Position numbers and translations under genes: made by a program
Origin: Nisaea sediminum
GTDB lineage: Bacteria > Pseudomonadota > Alphaproteobacteria > Thalassobaculales > Thalassobaculaceae
DNA: 64,000 bases
Assembly (NCBI RefSeq): GCF_014904705.1
Contig: NZ_JACZCQ010000006.1
Span: 806,001-870,000 of the forward strand
Direction of reading: 5' to 3'
Shown: positions 20,221 through 28,552 of the stretch, piece by piece
Layout of the letters: the number at the start of each line of letters is the position of its first letter
How positions within the stretch are numbered: position 1 is the first letter of the stretch
Notes under the pieces: model-generated
Databases searched by the model: none
Told to the model about the DNA's origin: nothing
What the model saw: only the letters and a program-made list of their open reading frames with translations

Positions 20221-21995
20221 GCGCGACAACCGGCATATCCGCCGATCCGGTGCTGCTTGCCCTGACGCAGAATCGACTCGACCATATCTCGCAGCAGATG
20301 GGCCATGTGATGGTGCGCACCGCGCGCAGCCCGATCTTCAGTCAGGCGCACGATTTCACCTGCTTCATCGCCGGCCCGGACGGGCGGGTGACGGCGCAGG
20401 CCGACGGGATTCCGATCCACAGCGGCGGCGGCGGCTTCGCCGCGCGCGCGATCCTCCGCGACTTTGCGGACGACATCGCCGACGGCGATGTGTTCCTGCT
20501 GAACGATCCCTGGGCGGCGGGCGGCAATCACTTGCCGGACTGGGTGATCGCCCGCCCGGTCTTCGTCGGCGGGAGGCTGGTCTCGCTGGTCTGCAACCGG
20601 GCACACCAGTCTGATATCGGCGGCGGCGCGGCGGGCACCTACAATCCGGAGGCGACCGAGGTCTGGCAGGAAGGGGTCCGGCTGCCGGTGCTGAAGCTGG
20701 TCGAGGGCGGGAAGGTGCGCCGCGATCTCTGGAAGCTGCTGCTGCTGAACACCCGGACGCCGGACCTGCTGGAAGGCGATCTCGGCGCCATGCTCGGCTC
20801 GACCAGGATCGGTGCGGAGCAGGTGGCGGGTTTGGTCGAGGAACTCGGGGTCGAGGCTGCGCTCGGCTATTTCGACGGCATCCTCTCCCATGCTGCGGGG
20901 CGCATGGGGGCCGCGCTCGCGGACTTGCCGGACGGGGTCTACGCGGGCGAGGAGCGCAGCGACAACGATTGTTTCGAGCTGCGCGACATCTGGGTCCGGG
21001 CGAAGGTGACGATTAAAGGCGGCCGGGCCCTGGTCGATTTCACCGGCACCGACCCGCAGATCCGTGGCTTCAAGAACTCGACCCTCGCGAACACTCATTC
21101 GGCGGTCTACACAGCCTTCGCCTCCTTCTTCGACCCGGCGATCCCGCGCAACGAGGGGACCTTTTCCGTGATCGACATCGTGGCGCCGGAAGGCAGCCTA
21201 GTGAATGCGCGGGAAGGCGCTCCGACCACCATGGACACGGTCTTCGTCGCGCACGAGATCATCCACGCGGTCTGGAAGGCGCTGAACCAGGCGGCCCCGG
21301 AGCGGGCGGCGGCAGGATGGGCGAAGAACATCTTCGGCGTCACGTCGGGCCGCGAGACCGGCGCCGACGGCCGGGAAGGCCGACCATACGTCTTCTATCA
21401 CGGCCTGGCAGCGGCGGGCGCGGGTGCGGTCGAGGGCCGCGACGGGTTCAACCAGATCGGTCATCTCTGCACCCTCGGCGGCCTCACCATCTCCAACGCC
21501 GAGACCTACGAACGGCTCTATCCGGTGCACTTCCACCGTCAGGAACTGCGCTGCGACGGCGGCGGGGCCGGGCGCTGGCGCGGCGGCACCGGCGCTCATT
21601 ACGATGTCGAGATAAAAACCCCGGCGCTCTATTCCTTCCGCGGCGAGGGGCTGCGCTACGAGACCGGGTTCGGCATCAAGGGCGGCAGCTATGGAGCCGC
21701 CGGTGAGATGCATGTTCAGGAGGATGGCGCTGCGGCGGAACTTGCACCGAAATTCGGCCTGAAACGCATGGGGGCGGGCCGCCTGACTGCAAGCTCTCCC
21801 GGCGGCGGGGGCTGGGGCGATCCGAGGACGCGGCCCCTCGAAGCGGTCTGGCGCGACTGGCGCGACGGTCTGGTCTCGACCGAAGCCGCCCGGGAGAGTT
21901 ATGGCGTGGCGTTCGTCGGATATCCCGACGATCCGGGATCGAGCTTCGAGGCGTCGATAGATGCGGCGGAAACCGAGCGGTTGCGGAAAGCCTGA
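20217..21995 (+). CDS. hyuB: Hydantoinase/oxoprolinase B-type subunit
   Basis: 592 aa, HyuB family. The N-terminal block RLDHISQQMGHVMVRTARSP, the GDVFLLNDPWAAGGNHLPDW motif with conserved Asp and His, HQSDIGG, and a C-terminal Gly-rich segment (SPGGGGWGDP) are typical. It starts at ATG 20217 inside the end of hyuA. It should form the ring-opening amidohydrolase complex with HyuA in the cytosol. No dedicated transporter or hydantoin racemase lies next to the pair, leaving the substrate open. Confidence 0.93.
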   Translation: MSATTGISADPVLLALTQNRLDHISQQMGHVMVRTARSPIFSQAHDFTCFIAGPDGRVTAQADGIPIHSGGGGFAARAILRDFADDIADGDVFLLNDPWAAGGNHLPDWVIARPVFVGGRLVSLVCNRAHQSDIGGGAAGTYNPEATEVWQEGVRLPVLKLVEGGKVRRDLWKLLLLNTRTPDLLEGDLGAMLGSTRIGAEQVAGLVEELGVEAALGYFDGILSHAAGRMGAALADLPDGVYAGEERSDNDCFELRDIWVRAKVTIKGGRALVDFTGTDPQIRGFKNSTLANTHSAVYTAFASFFDPAIPRNEGTFSVIDIVAPEGSLVNAREGAPTTMDTVFVAHEIIHAVWKALNQAAPERAAAGWAKNIFGVTSGRETGADGREGRPYVFYHGLAAAGAGAVEGRDGFNQIGHLCTLGGLTISNAETYERLYPVHFHRQELRCDGGGAGRWRGGTGAHYDVEIKTPALYSFRGEGLRYETGFGIKGGSYGAAGEMHVQEDGAAAELAPKFGLKRMGAGRLTASSPGGGGWGDPRTRPLEAVWRDWRDGLVSTEAARESYGVAFVGYPDDPGSSFEASIDAAETERLRKA

Positions 21996-22145
21996 GCGCT
22001 CACGGAGGCCAATTCCTTTCCTGCGTCGCCATTGCGTGTTCCCGTGACGCCGGAGACCCACTCCGGATGGTCCGTTTATTGCTTTTGCTCTTGCCTCCGC
22101 CCGGCGCCGCGCCGGGCCGCACCGGAAAGGTGAGAGCCGAACAGA

Positions 22146-22598
22146 ATGTCGATCGTCTTCAATGCGGATTATCCCGGCACCGGGTTCGTCGCGTCCGAGC
22201 GGAGCGTGCAGTGGCACCTCGGGTTCGCGCCGGGTGCGGGGACGGCCGATATCGTCGAGACCCAGCTGTCAGGGGAGCGGATGATGCGCCGCTCCACGGA
22301 CCGCGATCCGGCCGATGCCTCTCTCGAGAGGCCGGCCGAGATGGCGGGCACTCCCGATACCCAGGCCGCGATCCGCAAGCTGCTCGCCGTCTATGGCGAG
22401 GACGAGTCGCGCGACCATTTCGAGGTCAGAGGCTTGGAGCCGGCGGGACGAGTGGACAGTTTCGATCTCGCACTGATCGATCCGGTGCCGGAATCGGCGC
22501 CGCAAGCGATTCAGGCCGCTCCGCTTTCGGAGTTTTCGGCCATGCATGAAATGCCCGGCAATTCCATCATGAGCGCCGAGGACTTCCTCCTGCTCTGA
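22146..22598 (+). CDS. Hypothetical protein
   Basis: 150 aa, not recognised. A GGAAAGGTGAGAG ribosome-binding region precedes the ATG, and third codon positions are GC-rich as in neighbouring genes, so it is probably real. There is no signal peptide or membrane segment. The sequence is acidic, with a disordered-looking C-terminal half ending MSAEDFLLL. It ends 8 bp before the convergent methyltransferase gene. Confidence 0.6.
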   Translation: MSIVFNADYPGTGFVASERSVQWHLGFAPGAGTADIVETQLSGERMMRRSTDRDPADASLERPAEMAGTPDTQAAIRKLLAVYGEDESRDHFEVRGLEPAGRVDSFDLALIDPVPESAPQAIQAAPLSEFSAMHEMPGNSIMSAEDFLLL

Positions 22599-22606
22599 CG
22601 CATGGG

Positions 22607-23851
22607 TCAGTTCGCCCGGGCCTTCGGATCGGGAACGCGGCGCAGGGCCGGCGTCGAGGCTTTCTCGAATGTCCCGATATAGTCGCGGGTCAGCGGCACC
22701 GCCTCGATGTCCTTCGCCAGCTGGATCTGGAAGACCATGTGGCCCATGCGGCGGAAGGCGAGTTCCGAGCCGATCAGATACATCTCCCACATCCGGCAGA
22801 ACCGCTCGTCATAGAGTTTCGCCATCTCATCCCAGTGCCGGTCGAAGCGTTCGCGCCAATGCCGCAGGGTCTCGGCGTAATGCAGGCGCAGGATCTCGAT
22901 ATCGGTTGCCCAGAGCCTCTCGCGCTCGATCGCCGGCAGCACTTCGGAAAGGGCGGGCGAATAGCCGCCGGGAAAGATGTAGCGGCGGATCCAGGGGTTT
23001 GTGACCCCCGGACCGTCATGCCGGCCGATCGAATGCAGCAATCCGACGCCGTCATCCTTCAGCAGAGTACGCACCTTGCCGAAGAACTCGCCGTAATGGC
23101 CGACCCCGACATGCTCGAACATGCCGACGGAGACGACCCGGTCGAACTGCTCCTCGAGCAGACGGTAGTCGCGCAGCACGAAGCGGACACGGTCCTCGAG
23201 ACCGGCGGCACGGGCCCGCTCCATGGCGTATTTGTGCTGCTCGACCGAAAGGGTGACGCCGAGCACCTCGACATCGGCCATCCGGGCGAGCGCAAGCGCC
23301 AACCCGCCCCAGCCGCAGCCGATATCGAGCACCCGTTGACCCGGCTTCAGCAGAAGCTTTGCCGCGATATGGCGGATTTTCGCTTCCTGCGCGGCGTCCA
23401 GTCCCATCTTCGGGTGGGTGAAATAGGCGCAGGAATACTGTCTCTGCGGGTCGAGGAAACTGTCATAGAGCGCGTCGGAAAGGTCGTAGTGGTGCGCGAC
23501 GTTTCGCCGGGCCCGGTGCAGCGGATTATGCTGCTGCATCCGGCGCAGCAGCGCCGCGCCGCCATCGATGATCCGCTGCAACGGATGCGCCGCCAGCCGG
23601 TCGAGATTGACCGCTGCGATGTCGACGAAATCGTAGAGCGTGCCTTCCTCGACCGTTAGTCGGCCGTCCATATAGGCTTCGCCGACCGCCATCGTCGGAT
23701 GGAGACCGAGATGGAGGTCCGTTTTCCAGTCGTGAATTCTGAGAGTTACGTGTGGCGCCCCGGAACCGGCGGTCCGGCGCCGCCCGGACGGATCGATAAC
23801 GGTTATCGATCCCGACTTCACCACCTGGGTCAGCAGCTTTGCAAAAAACAT
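22607..23851 (-). CDS. cfa: Cyclopropane-fatty-acyl-phospholipid synthase family methyltransferase
   Basis: 414 aa, the usual length. A helical N-terminal domain (GEAYMDGRL) precedes the SAM-dependent domain with VLDIGCGWGG (174-183), GVTLSVEQ, the MFEHVG catalytic loop and IRRYIFPGGY. The family methylenates unsaturated acyl chains of membrane phospholipids, altering fluidity and acid or stress resistance. Start ATG at 23851. Substrate specificity within the family is inferred. Confidence 0.9.
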   Translation of the reverse strand: MFFAKLLTQVVKSGSITVIDPSGRRRTAGSGAPHVTLRIHDWKTDLHLGLHPTMAVGEAYMDGRLTVEEGTLYDFVDIAAVNLDRLAAHPLQRIIDGGAALLRRMQQHNPLHRARRNVAHHYDLSDALYDSFLDPQRQYSCAYFTHPKMGLDAAQEAKIRHIAAKLLLKPGQRVLDIGCGWGGLALALARMADVEVLGVTLSVEQHKYAMERARAAGLEDRVRFVLRDYRLLEEQFDRVVSVGMFEHVGVGHYGEFFGKVRTLLKDDGVGLLHSIGRHDGPGVTNPWIRRYIFPGGYSPALSEVLPAIERERLWATDIEILRLHYAETLRHWRERFDRHWDEMAKLYDERFCRMWEMYLIGSELAFRRMGHMVFQIQLAKDIEAVPLTRDYIGTFEKASTPALRRVPDPKARAN

Positions 23852-23978
23852 CAGACGCCCACCCCACCAACGGCGAAGGCGTAAACCGGAGCGCAGACGA
23901 TCGCTCCGGCCTCGCGATCGCGTGTTTCACGGATGTGTTATGGTTAATGATGCGCCCAAATGGGGAAAAATTCAAATG

Positions 23979-23997
23979 GCCTCATTCTCGTTGAGGC
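23979..23997 (-). terminator. Weak hairpin after the radical SAM gene
   Basis: GCCTCA and TGAGGC form a 6-bp stem around a 7-base loop, about 55 bases after the stop of the minus-strand radical SAM gene; a T-rich stretch (ATTTTT) follows seven bases later. A second palindrome (CCGGAGCG/CGCTCCGG, 23886-23909) lies further along in the cfa leader. Either could end or modulate the upstream transcript. Confidence 0.35.
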
Positions 23998-24052
23998 TTC
24001 ATGGGGATTGCCCGGGCCGGTCAATTTCCCGGGATCGCACGTGCCGTCCCGA

Positions 24053-25369
24053 TCAGGCCGCGAAGACGTGCAGGTCCCGTCGCTTGAAGAACTCGACATA
24101 TTCCTGGATCGTCGCTTCCAGCATGGCGCGCTCCTCGGCCGGCCGGACGTCGGGCATGATGAAATCTTTGACCGGCTCCCGGCAGAAATCGTCCCAGTGA
24201 TCCCGTTCGAAACGTCCTTCCGCCAGGAGCTGGCTGTAGAACGGAGTCTCCGCAAGCGGCGAGAGAATATTGAAGTAGGGAATCCTGATGTTCATTTCCT
24301 CGATCAGCGCGGGGAGCCTGCGGCGGTATTCCTCGGTTTCCCCGGGCGATCCGAGAATGAAATAGCCGAGAATGTCGATGCCATGCTTTGCGCAGTGGTT
24401 GGCGAATTTTTCCACATGCTTCACGCGCTGCGACTTCTTCAGGTTCTCGAGCACGGTGTCATCAAGGCTCTCGATCCCGACATGCAGTCTCTTGCAGCCC
24501 GCCGCCGCCAGTTCGGCGACGACTTCCTCGCGAACCTCGACCGTGCCGCGCGCGCTCCAGTCGATATCGATCCCGCGCGAGGTCAGTTCCCGGCTGATGT
24601 CGACGACCCGGCTTTTGCGGATGTTAAACGCGTCGTCGAGGATATGGATCGAGGTGGCGCCGTAGTCGATCAGGTCCTCGAATTCATCTCCCACACGTTC
24701 CGGACTCTTGAAATTGAAAGTCTTCTGCTGCACGTCGCAGTAGATGCAACTGAACGGGCAGCCCTTGGAGGTGAATAGAGGGAGGCGAAGCCGCCCGACG
24801 TCGAAGAGAAGGTCGTCGTTCTTCTCGATAAAGTAATCTTCCTTGTCGAGGAGACGGCGGGCCGGTAGCGGGAGTGCGTTGAGGTCGGCCTGGCCGCCAT
24901 CGAAGATGCCTTTCGGACATCCGTCGGCAAGCCACTTCGGGAACGTAACCTCCGCATCGTCGATGAAGACGGCATCGGCGCCCTGCTCGATGATGTATGC
25001 CGAACTCTTGGTCGTGTGCGGTCCGCCGACGACTTTCACGGGCGCAGAGCAGCGCTTCAGGATCTGGACCATCGACCAGGCGCGATAGGTGACGACGGAC
25101 AGACCGAGAATGTCAGGCTCGAAGGCTTCGATTTCGGCGATCGTCTCCTCAAGCGTCATGCCGCGGCTGGCCGCGTCCAGCACCTTGACCTCGTAGTCGG
25201 GCGGGATGCAGGCGGCAATGCTGAGAACGCCGAGCGGCATGTATTTGACGGCGCTGTTCTTGTAGAACTTGTCCGTTACCTTGTCGCGCACCTCGCCTTC
25301 GTAGGGCATGACCGCAAGGAGGATTTTCCGGGGGCGCAGATTGGGCAGCCAACTGACCTTCGGGATCAT
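24053..25369 (-). CDS. Radical SAM protein with N-terminal B12-binding-like domain
   Basis: 438 aa. Residues 14-150 resemble a cobalamin-binding Rossmann domain (ILAVMPYEG-like start, VVGGPHT), but the cobalamin-ligating DxHxxG is replaced by LDAASRG, so base-off binding through His is unlikely. The radical SAM core carries CPFSCIYC with the three cluster cysteines at 204, 208 and 211, followed by GATSIHILDDAF and RLHVGIESLDD. It starts at ATG 25369 with AAGGA eight bases upstream. The substrate is unknown. The transcript appears to start from a sigma-54-type promoter about 95 bp upstream. GC content is somewhat lower than in neighbours. Confidence 0.88.
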   Translation of the reverse strand: MIPKVSWLPNLRPRKILLAVMPYEGEVRDKVTDKFYKNSAVKYMPLGVLSIAACIPPDYEVKVLDAASRGMTLEETIAEIEAFEPDILGLSVVTYRAWSMVQILKRCSAPVKVVGGPHTTKSSAYIIEQGADAVFIDDAEVTFPKWLADGCPKGIFDGGQADLNALPLPARRLLDKEDYFIEKNDDLLFDVGRLRLPLFTSKGCPFSCIYCDVQQKTFNFKSPERVGDEFEDLIDYGATSIHILDDAFNIRKSRVVDISRELTSRGIDIDWSARGTVEVREEVVAELAAAGCKRLHVGIESLDDTVLENLKKSQRVKHVEKFANHCAKHGIDILGYFILGSPGETEEYRRRLPALIEEMNIRIPYFNILSPLAETPFYSQLLAEGRFERDHWDDFCREPVKDFIMPDVRPAEERAMLEATIQEYVEFFKRRDLHVFAA

Positions 25370-25463
25370 TGAAGTGTTCCTTTCGACAGCGTTCTGTTGT
25401 CTCGCGAATCACGGCAATTCAGACTCTCGCCAAGTGTCGCAACACTCACCAAGCCACAAGCAA

Positions 25464-25479
25464 AGCAAATCTGGTGCCA
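25464..25479 (-). promoter_or_regulatory. Candidate sigma-54 (RpoN) promoter for the radical SAM gene
   Basis: On the minus strand the 16 bases read TGGCAC, five bases, TTGCT, with exactly ten bases between the GG and GC doublets, matching the -24/-12 consensus. It lies about 95 bp upstream of the radical SAM start codon in the 256-bp gap 25370-25625. A second TGGCAC half lies just upstream. The activator binding site was not identified. Confidence 0.65.
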
Positions 25480-25625
25480 CAAGTGCCAATCTCAAAACTA
25501 GCAGAATCACAACTTATTGGATACCGGTCCCGATATCGCCGAAGGCGTGGGCTTCCGAACGCTCGTGCCGGTCGGGGCAAATCCGGGGAAGACATGCGGG
25601 GAATGATCGGGTTTCTGATCCCGCC

Positions 25626-26243
25626 TCATCTGCTTGCGCGAATGAGATCCTCGAAACGCTCGTCAACGCCGAAGCCGAGATCGATCAGATCGCGGCGGAC
25701 GACGATCGATTCCTCAAGCTCGGGATCGCTGTTCCGAATGCGGGCGGGCGGTGCGGAAGACTCGTCGGCGAAAAGGATGAAGCCGTCGATTTCGGGGTCC
25801 GGGGAGCGCAGGGGGAAGGCACATGCCTCCGCCGGCGTCTCCATTCCGTTGGAAAAGCGCTGGATGAGCTCGACACGAAAGCCGCAGGGAATGCTGACCA
25901 CCATGTCCATCGACCGCACCGCGTGGCTGCGCCGGGCCGGGTCGACGAGATCGTAATAATTCTGGCCGACGAGCTTGCGTCCGAATCTGGAGCGTATTTC
26001 CTCACCGGCGATCCGGAAAACACAGGCGGAGCGGAGCTTGACCGCGGCAAGCGCGACATTCGCCATGGCCGGCGCGATTCCAGAGAGGTCGAGACCGTTC
26101 TTGCATGGAATCTGTCCCCCCGCGCGCTCGAGGAGGGCAGCATAGGCGGACGCCACGAGGCGGCAGCTCTCGGTCCCGAATCCGGGCAGCGCGGCGGCGA
26201 CGCTTGCGTGATACCCTGGTCGGCGGGTGGCCCAGCGCGACAT
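25626..26243 (-). CDS. PAS-domain protein (PAS_5-like)
   Basis: 205 aa from the ATG at 26243, chosen because GGGGGAA lies at good distance upstream; the open frame extends much further 5' without family-like sequence. The core (LPGFGTESCRLVASAYAALL, CVFRIAGEEIRSRFGRKLVGQNYYDL, AFPLRSPD) matches the same stand-alone PAS group as the gene at 17.6 kb. It is soluble, with no output domain. It lies directly upstream of the sigma-54-driven radical SAM gene on the same strand, separated by 256 bp with its own promoter. Role unknown. Confidence 0.7.
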   Translation of the reverse strand: MSRWATRRPGYHASVAAALPGFGTESCRLVASAYAALLERAGGQIPCKNGLDLSGIAPAMANVALAAVKLRSACVFRIAGEEIRSRFGRKLVGQNYYDLVDPARRSHAVRSMDMVVSIPCGFRVELIQRFSNGMETPAEACAFPLRSPDPEIDGFILFADESSAPPARIRNSDPELEESIVVRRDLIDLGFGVDERFEDLIRASR

Positions 26244-26544
26244 GTTCTTTCCCCCAAAAACACACGGGACGACCAATCCCCCGATGGTGACGCCCGTGTG
26301 CAAGCCAGACAGAAAATGCATCGCAAGGCTTTCTAAAGGGTAAACGCGGGACCCCGGGCGTACGTCCGACTGGTGCCGGGGAACCTTCAAGCCCAAGGAA
26401 GCCCGAATCTGCGGCATGTCATCATCTTGCGGTTTCGGCCCCGTCTCTATATGTCTAGCGCCCCGGCGGCGGACCGCGCTCAGCGGCGTGCCGTGCGACA
26501 GCGCGTCAAGAAGACGCCGGTAACCGATCCGGACCTGTTCCAGC
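26244..26544. other. 301-bp divergent intergenic region, PAS gene / serA
   Basis: This gap separates the minus-strand PAS gene from plus-strand serA and must hold both promoters. Open frames cross it but have no recognisable protein content. No clear -35/-10 pair, terminator or riboswitch could be made out. Confidence 0.4.
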
Positions 26545-27798
26545 ATGAGCAAAATTCAGAATCCGTCCCTGCCCAAGGACAAGATCAAGTTTCTCCTTCT
26601 CGAGGGGATTTCCGAAACCGCGACGCGGCAGCTCGAGCTGGCGGGATATTCCTGCGTCGAGCGCCATGCCAAGGCTCTGGAAGAGGACGCGCTGAAGGAT
26701 GCGCTGGTCGATGTCCGGCTGCTCGGCATCCGCTCCCGGACCAAGGTGACGGAAAGCGTGATCGCCTCGACGGACAAGCTGATCGCGCTCGGCTGTTTCT
26801 CGGTCGGCACCAACCAGGTCGATCTCGAGGCGGCGAAGCGCAAGGGTATCCCGGTCTTTAACGCGCCGTTCTCCAACACCCGCAGCGTCGCGGAATTGAC
26901 GATCGCCGAGATCGTAATGCTGTTCCGGCAGACCTTCCCGCGCTCCGTGGGGGCGCACGAAGGCCGCTGGGAAAAATCCGCGGCAGGCAGCCGCGAGGTT
27001 CGGGGCAAGACTCTCGGGATCGTCGGTTACGGCAATATCGGCACCCAGCTCGCGGTGCTGGCCGAAGCGATGGGCATGCGGGTGATCTTCTTCGATCGGA
27101 CCGACAAGCTGCGCCACGGCAACGCCGAGCCGGCGGAAAGCCTGGACGCGCTGCTCGAGGCCTCCGATGTGGTCTCGCTGCACCTTCCGGAGACGCCGGA
27201 GACGAAGGACATGATAGGCGCGCGCGAGATCGGCAAGATGAAAAAGGGCGCCTGTCTCATCAACAACGCCCGCGGCACGATCCTCGATGTCGACGCGCTC
27301 GCCGCGGCTCTCAAGAGCGGCCATCTCGCCGGGGCGGCGGTGGACGTCTTCCCGGTGGAGCCGAAATCGAACGCGGACAGGTTCGCCTCGCCGCTGCAGG
27401 GGCTCGGCAACGTGATCCTGACCCCGCATGTCGGCGGCTCGACCGAAGAGGCGCAGGAGCGCATCGGCGAGGAAGTGATCCGCAAGCTGATCGAATATTC
27501 CGATGTCGGCTCAACGGTCGGCGCCGTGAACTTCCCCGAGGTGCAGCTTCCGCCGCGTCCGGCCGGGACCCGCTTCATCCAGGTGCAGCGCAATTTGCCG
27601 GGAGAACTCGGCCGTCTGAACGATGTCTTCGCCGCCTACAACATCAACATCGCTGCCCAGCATTACCAGACGGACGGCGAGATCGGGTACGTGGTGCTGG
27701 ATGCGGAAGGGCACGTCGAGAAGGCGGACGAGCTGATCCGCGAGGTGCGGGCGCTCGACGGGACGATCCGCGCGCGGGTGCTGAACAGCATCGACTGA
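26545..27798 (+). CDS. serA: D-3-phosphoglycerate dehydrogenase with ACT domain
   Basis: 417 aa, close in length and layout to the E. coli-type enzyme. It oxidises 3-phosphoglycerate in the first step of serine synthesis. N-terminal lid (KFLLLEGISETA), NAD-binding LGIVGYGNIGTQ near 158-168, the active-site Arg region GIRSRTKV, and HVGGSTEEAQ with the catalytic His are visible. A C-terminal ACT domain (residues about 340-417) suggests allosteric serine inhibition. The gene stands alone. Start ATG 26545. Confidence 0.95.
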   Translation: MSKIQNPSLPKDKIKFLLLEGISETATRQLELAGYSCVERHAKALEEDALKDALVDVRLLGIRSRTKVTESVIASTDKLIALGCFSVGTNQVDLEAAKRKGIPVFNAPFSNTRSVAELTIAEIVMLFRQTFPRSVGAHEGRWEKSAAGSREVRGKTLGIVGYGNIGTQLAVLAEAMGMRVIFFDRTDKLRHGNAEPAESLDALLEASDVVSLHLPETPETKDMIGAREIGKMKKGACLINNARGTILDVDALAAALKSGHLAGAAVDVFPVEPKSNADRFASPLQGLGNVILTPHVGGSTEEAQERIGEEVIRKLIEYSDVGSTVGAVNFPEVQLPPRPAGTRFIQVQRNLPGELGRLNDVFAAYNINIAAQHYQTDGEIGYVVLDAEGHVEKADELIREVRALDGTIRARVLNSID

Positions 27799-27853
27799 CT
27801 TGGAGCCTGCTCGCGCCAAGGACTAGACTTCGGTCGGGCGCGGGGGGCATCAC

Positions 27854-28552
27854 ATGGAATCGGTCCTGGAAATCATGCGGCGCGACGATCTGCTCGCGCT
27901 TGCACTCTTCATGATCTGCTGGCTCGGTTACGAGACCTTCGTGGCGGTCAGCGTCAGGCGCGGCAAGGGCTTGCCCGCCGCGATGCAGGCCTGGCGGCGG
28001 GACTGGTTCTCCGCCGCGGTCGAGCGCGAGAACCGGATCATCGACGTTCAGATCGTCCGCTCGCTCGCCGGAAATTCCGCCTTCATGGCCTCGACGAGCA
28101 TCTTCGTGGTGGGCGGCCTCGCAGCGGTCTTCGGCGCCTCCGAGCAGGCCGTTGCGGTGCTGAACCGGTTCAGTTTCCTGATCGAAACCTCGCAGGACCG
28201 CTTCGGCCTGAAGATCGCGCTGCTGATCTTCATCTTCACCTTTGCCTTCTTCCGCCTCGCCTGGTCGATTCGGCTGCACAACAATGCCGCCGTGGTGTTG
28301 GGCGCGATCCCGCAGCCGGAACTAAAGGACCAGCGGGACATTGGCATCGCGCGGGCGGCGGTGGCGGCGGAACTCGCGAGTCTCGCGGCGCGGCACTATA
28401 ACGGCGGCGTGCACGCCTACTATTTCGGACTCGCGGTCTGCACCTGGTTCCTGCATCCCTTCGCCTTCATGGCCGCTTCGCTCTGGGTCGTGGCGATCCT
28501 CTACCGGAGGGAGTTCCGCTCCCGCGCTCTCAGGACCGTCCGGCGCGGCTAA
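27854..28552 (+). CDS. DUF599 family membrane protein
   Basis: 232 aa with about four predicted transmembrane helices (LLALALFMICWLGYETF; FMASTSIFVVGGLAAVF; LKIALLIFIFTFAFFRLAW; YYFGLAVCTWFLHPF). The pattern MQAWRRDWF plus the central RLHNNAAVVLGAIP is typical of DUF599, whose function is unknown. It starts at ATG 27854, 55 bp after serA, and its end overlaps that of the convergent flavin oxidoreductase gene by 4 bp. Confidence 0.8.
   Translation: MESVLEIMRRDDLLALALFMICWLGYETFVAVSVRRGKGLPAAMQAWRRDWFSAAVERENRIIDVQIVRSLAGNSAFMASTSIFVVGGLAAVFGASEQAVAVLNRFSFLIETSQDRFGLKIALLIFIFTFAFFRLAWSIRLHNNAAVVLGAIPQPELKDQRDIGIARAAVAAELASLAARHYNGGVHAYYFGLAVCTWFLHPFAFMAASLWVVAILYRREFRSRALRTVRRG

Noticed and set aside
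22067-22549. Alternative plus-strand frame overlapping the hypothetical protein at 22146
   Set aside because: Arg/Gly-rich, no ribosome-binding site, and third-position GC favours the 22146 frame.
23886-23909. Perfect CCGGAGCG/CGCTCCGG palindrome upstream of cfa
   Set aside because: Could be a terminator stem, but no T-run follows on either strand, and it is too far from any stop codon to assign.
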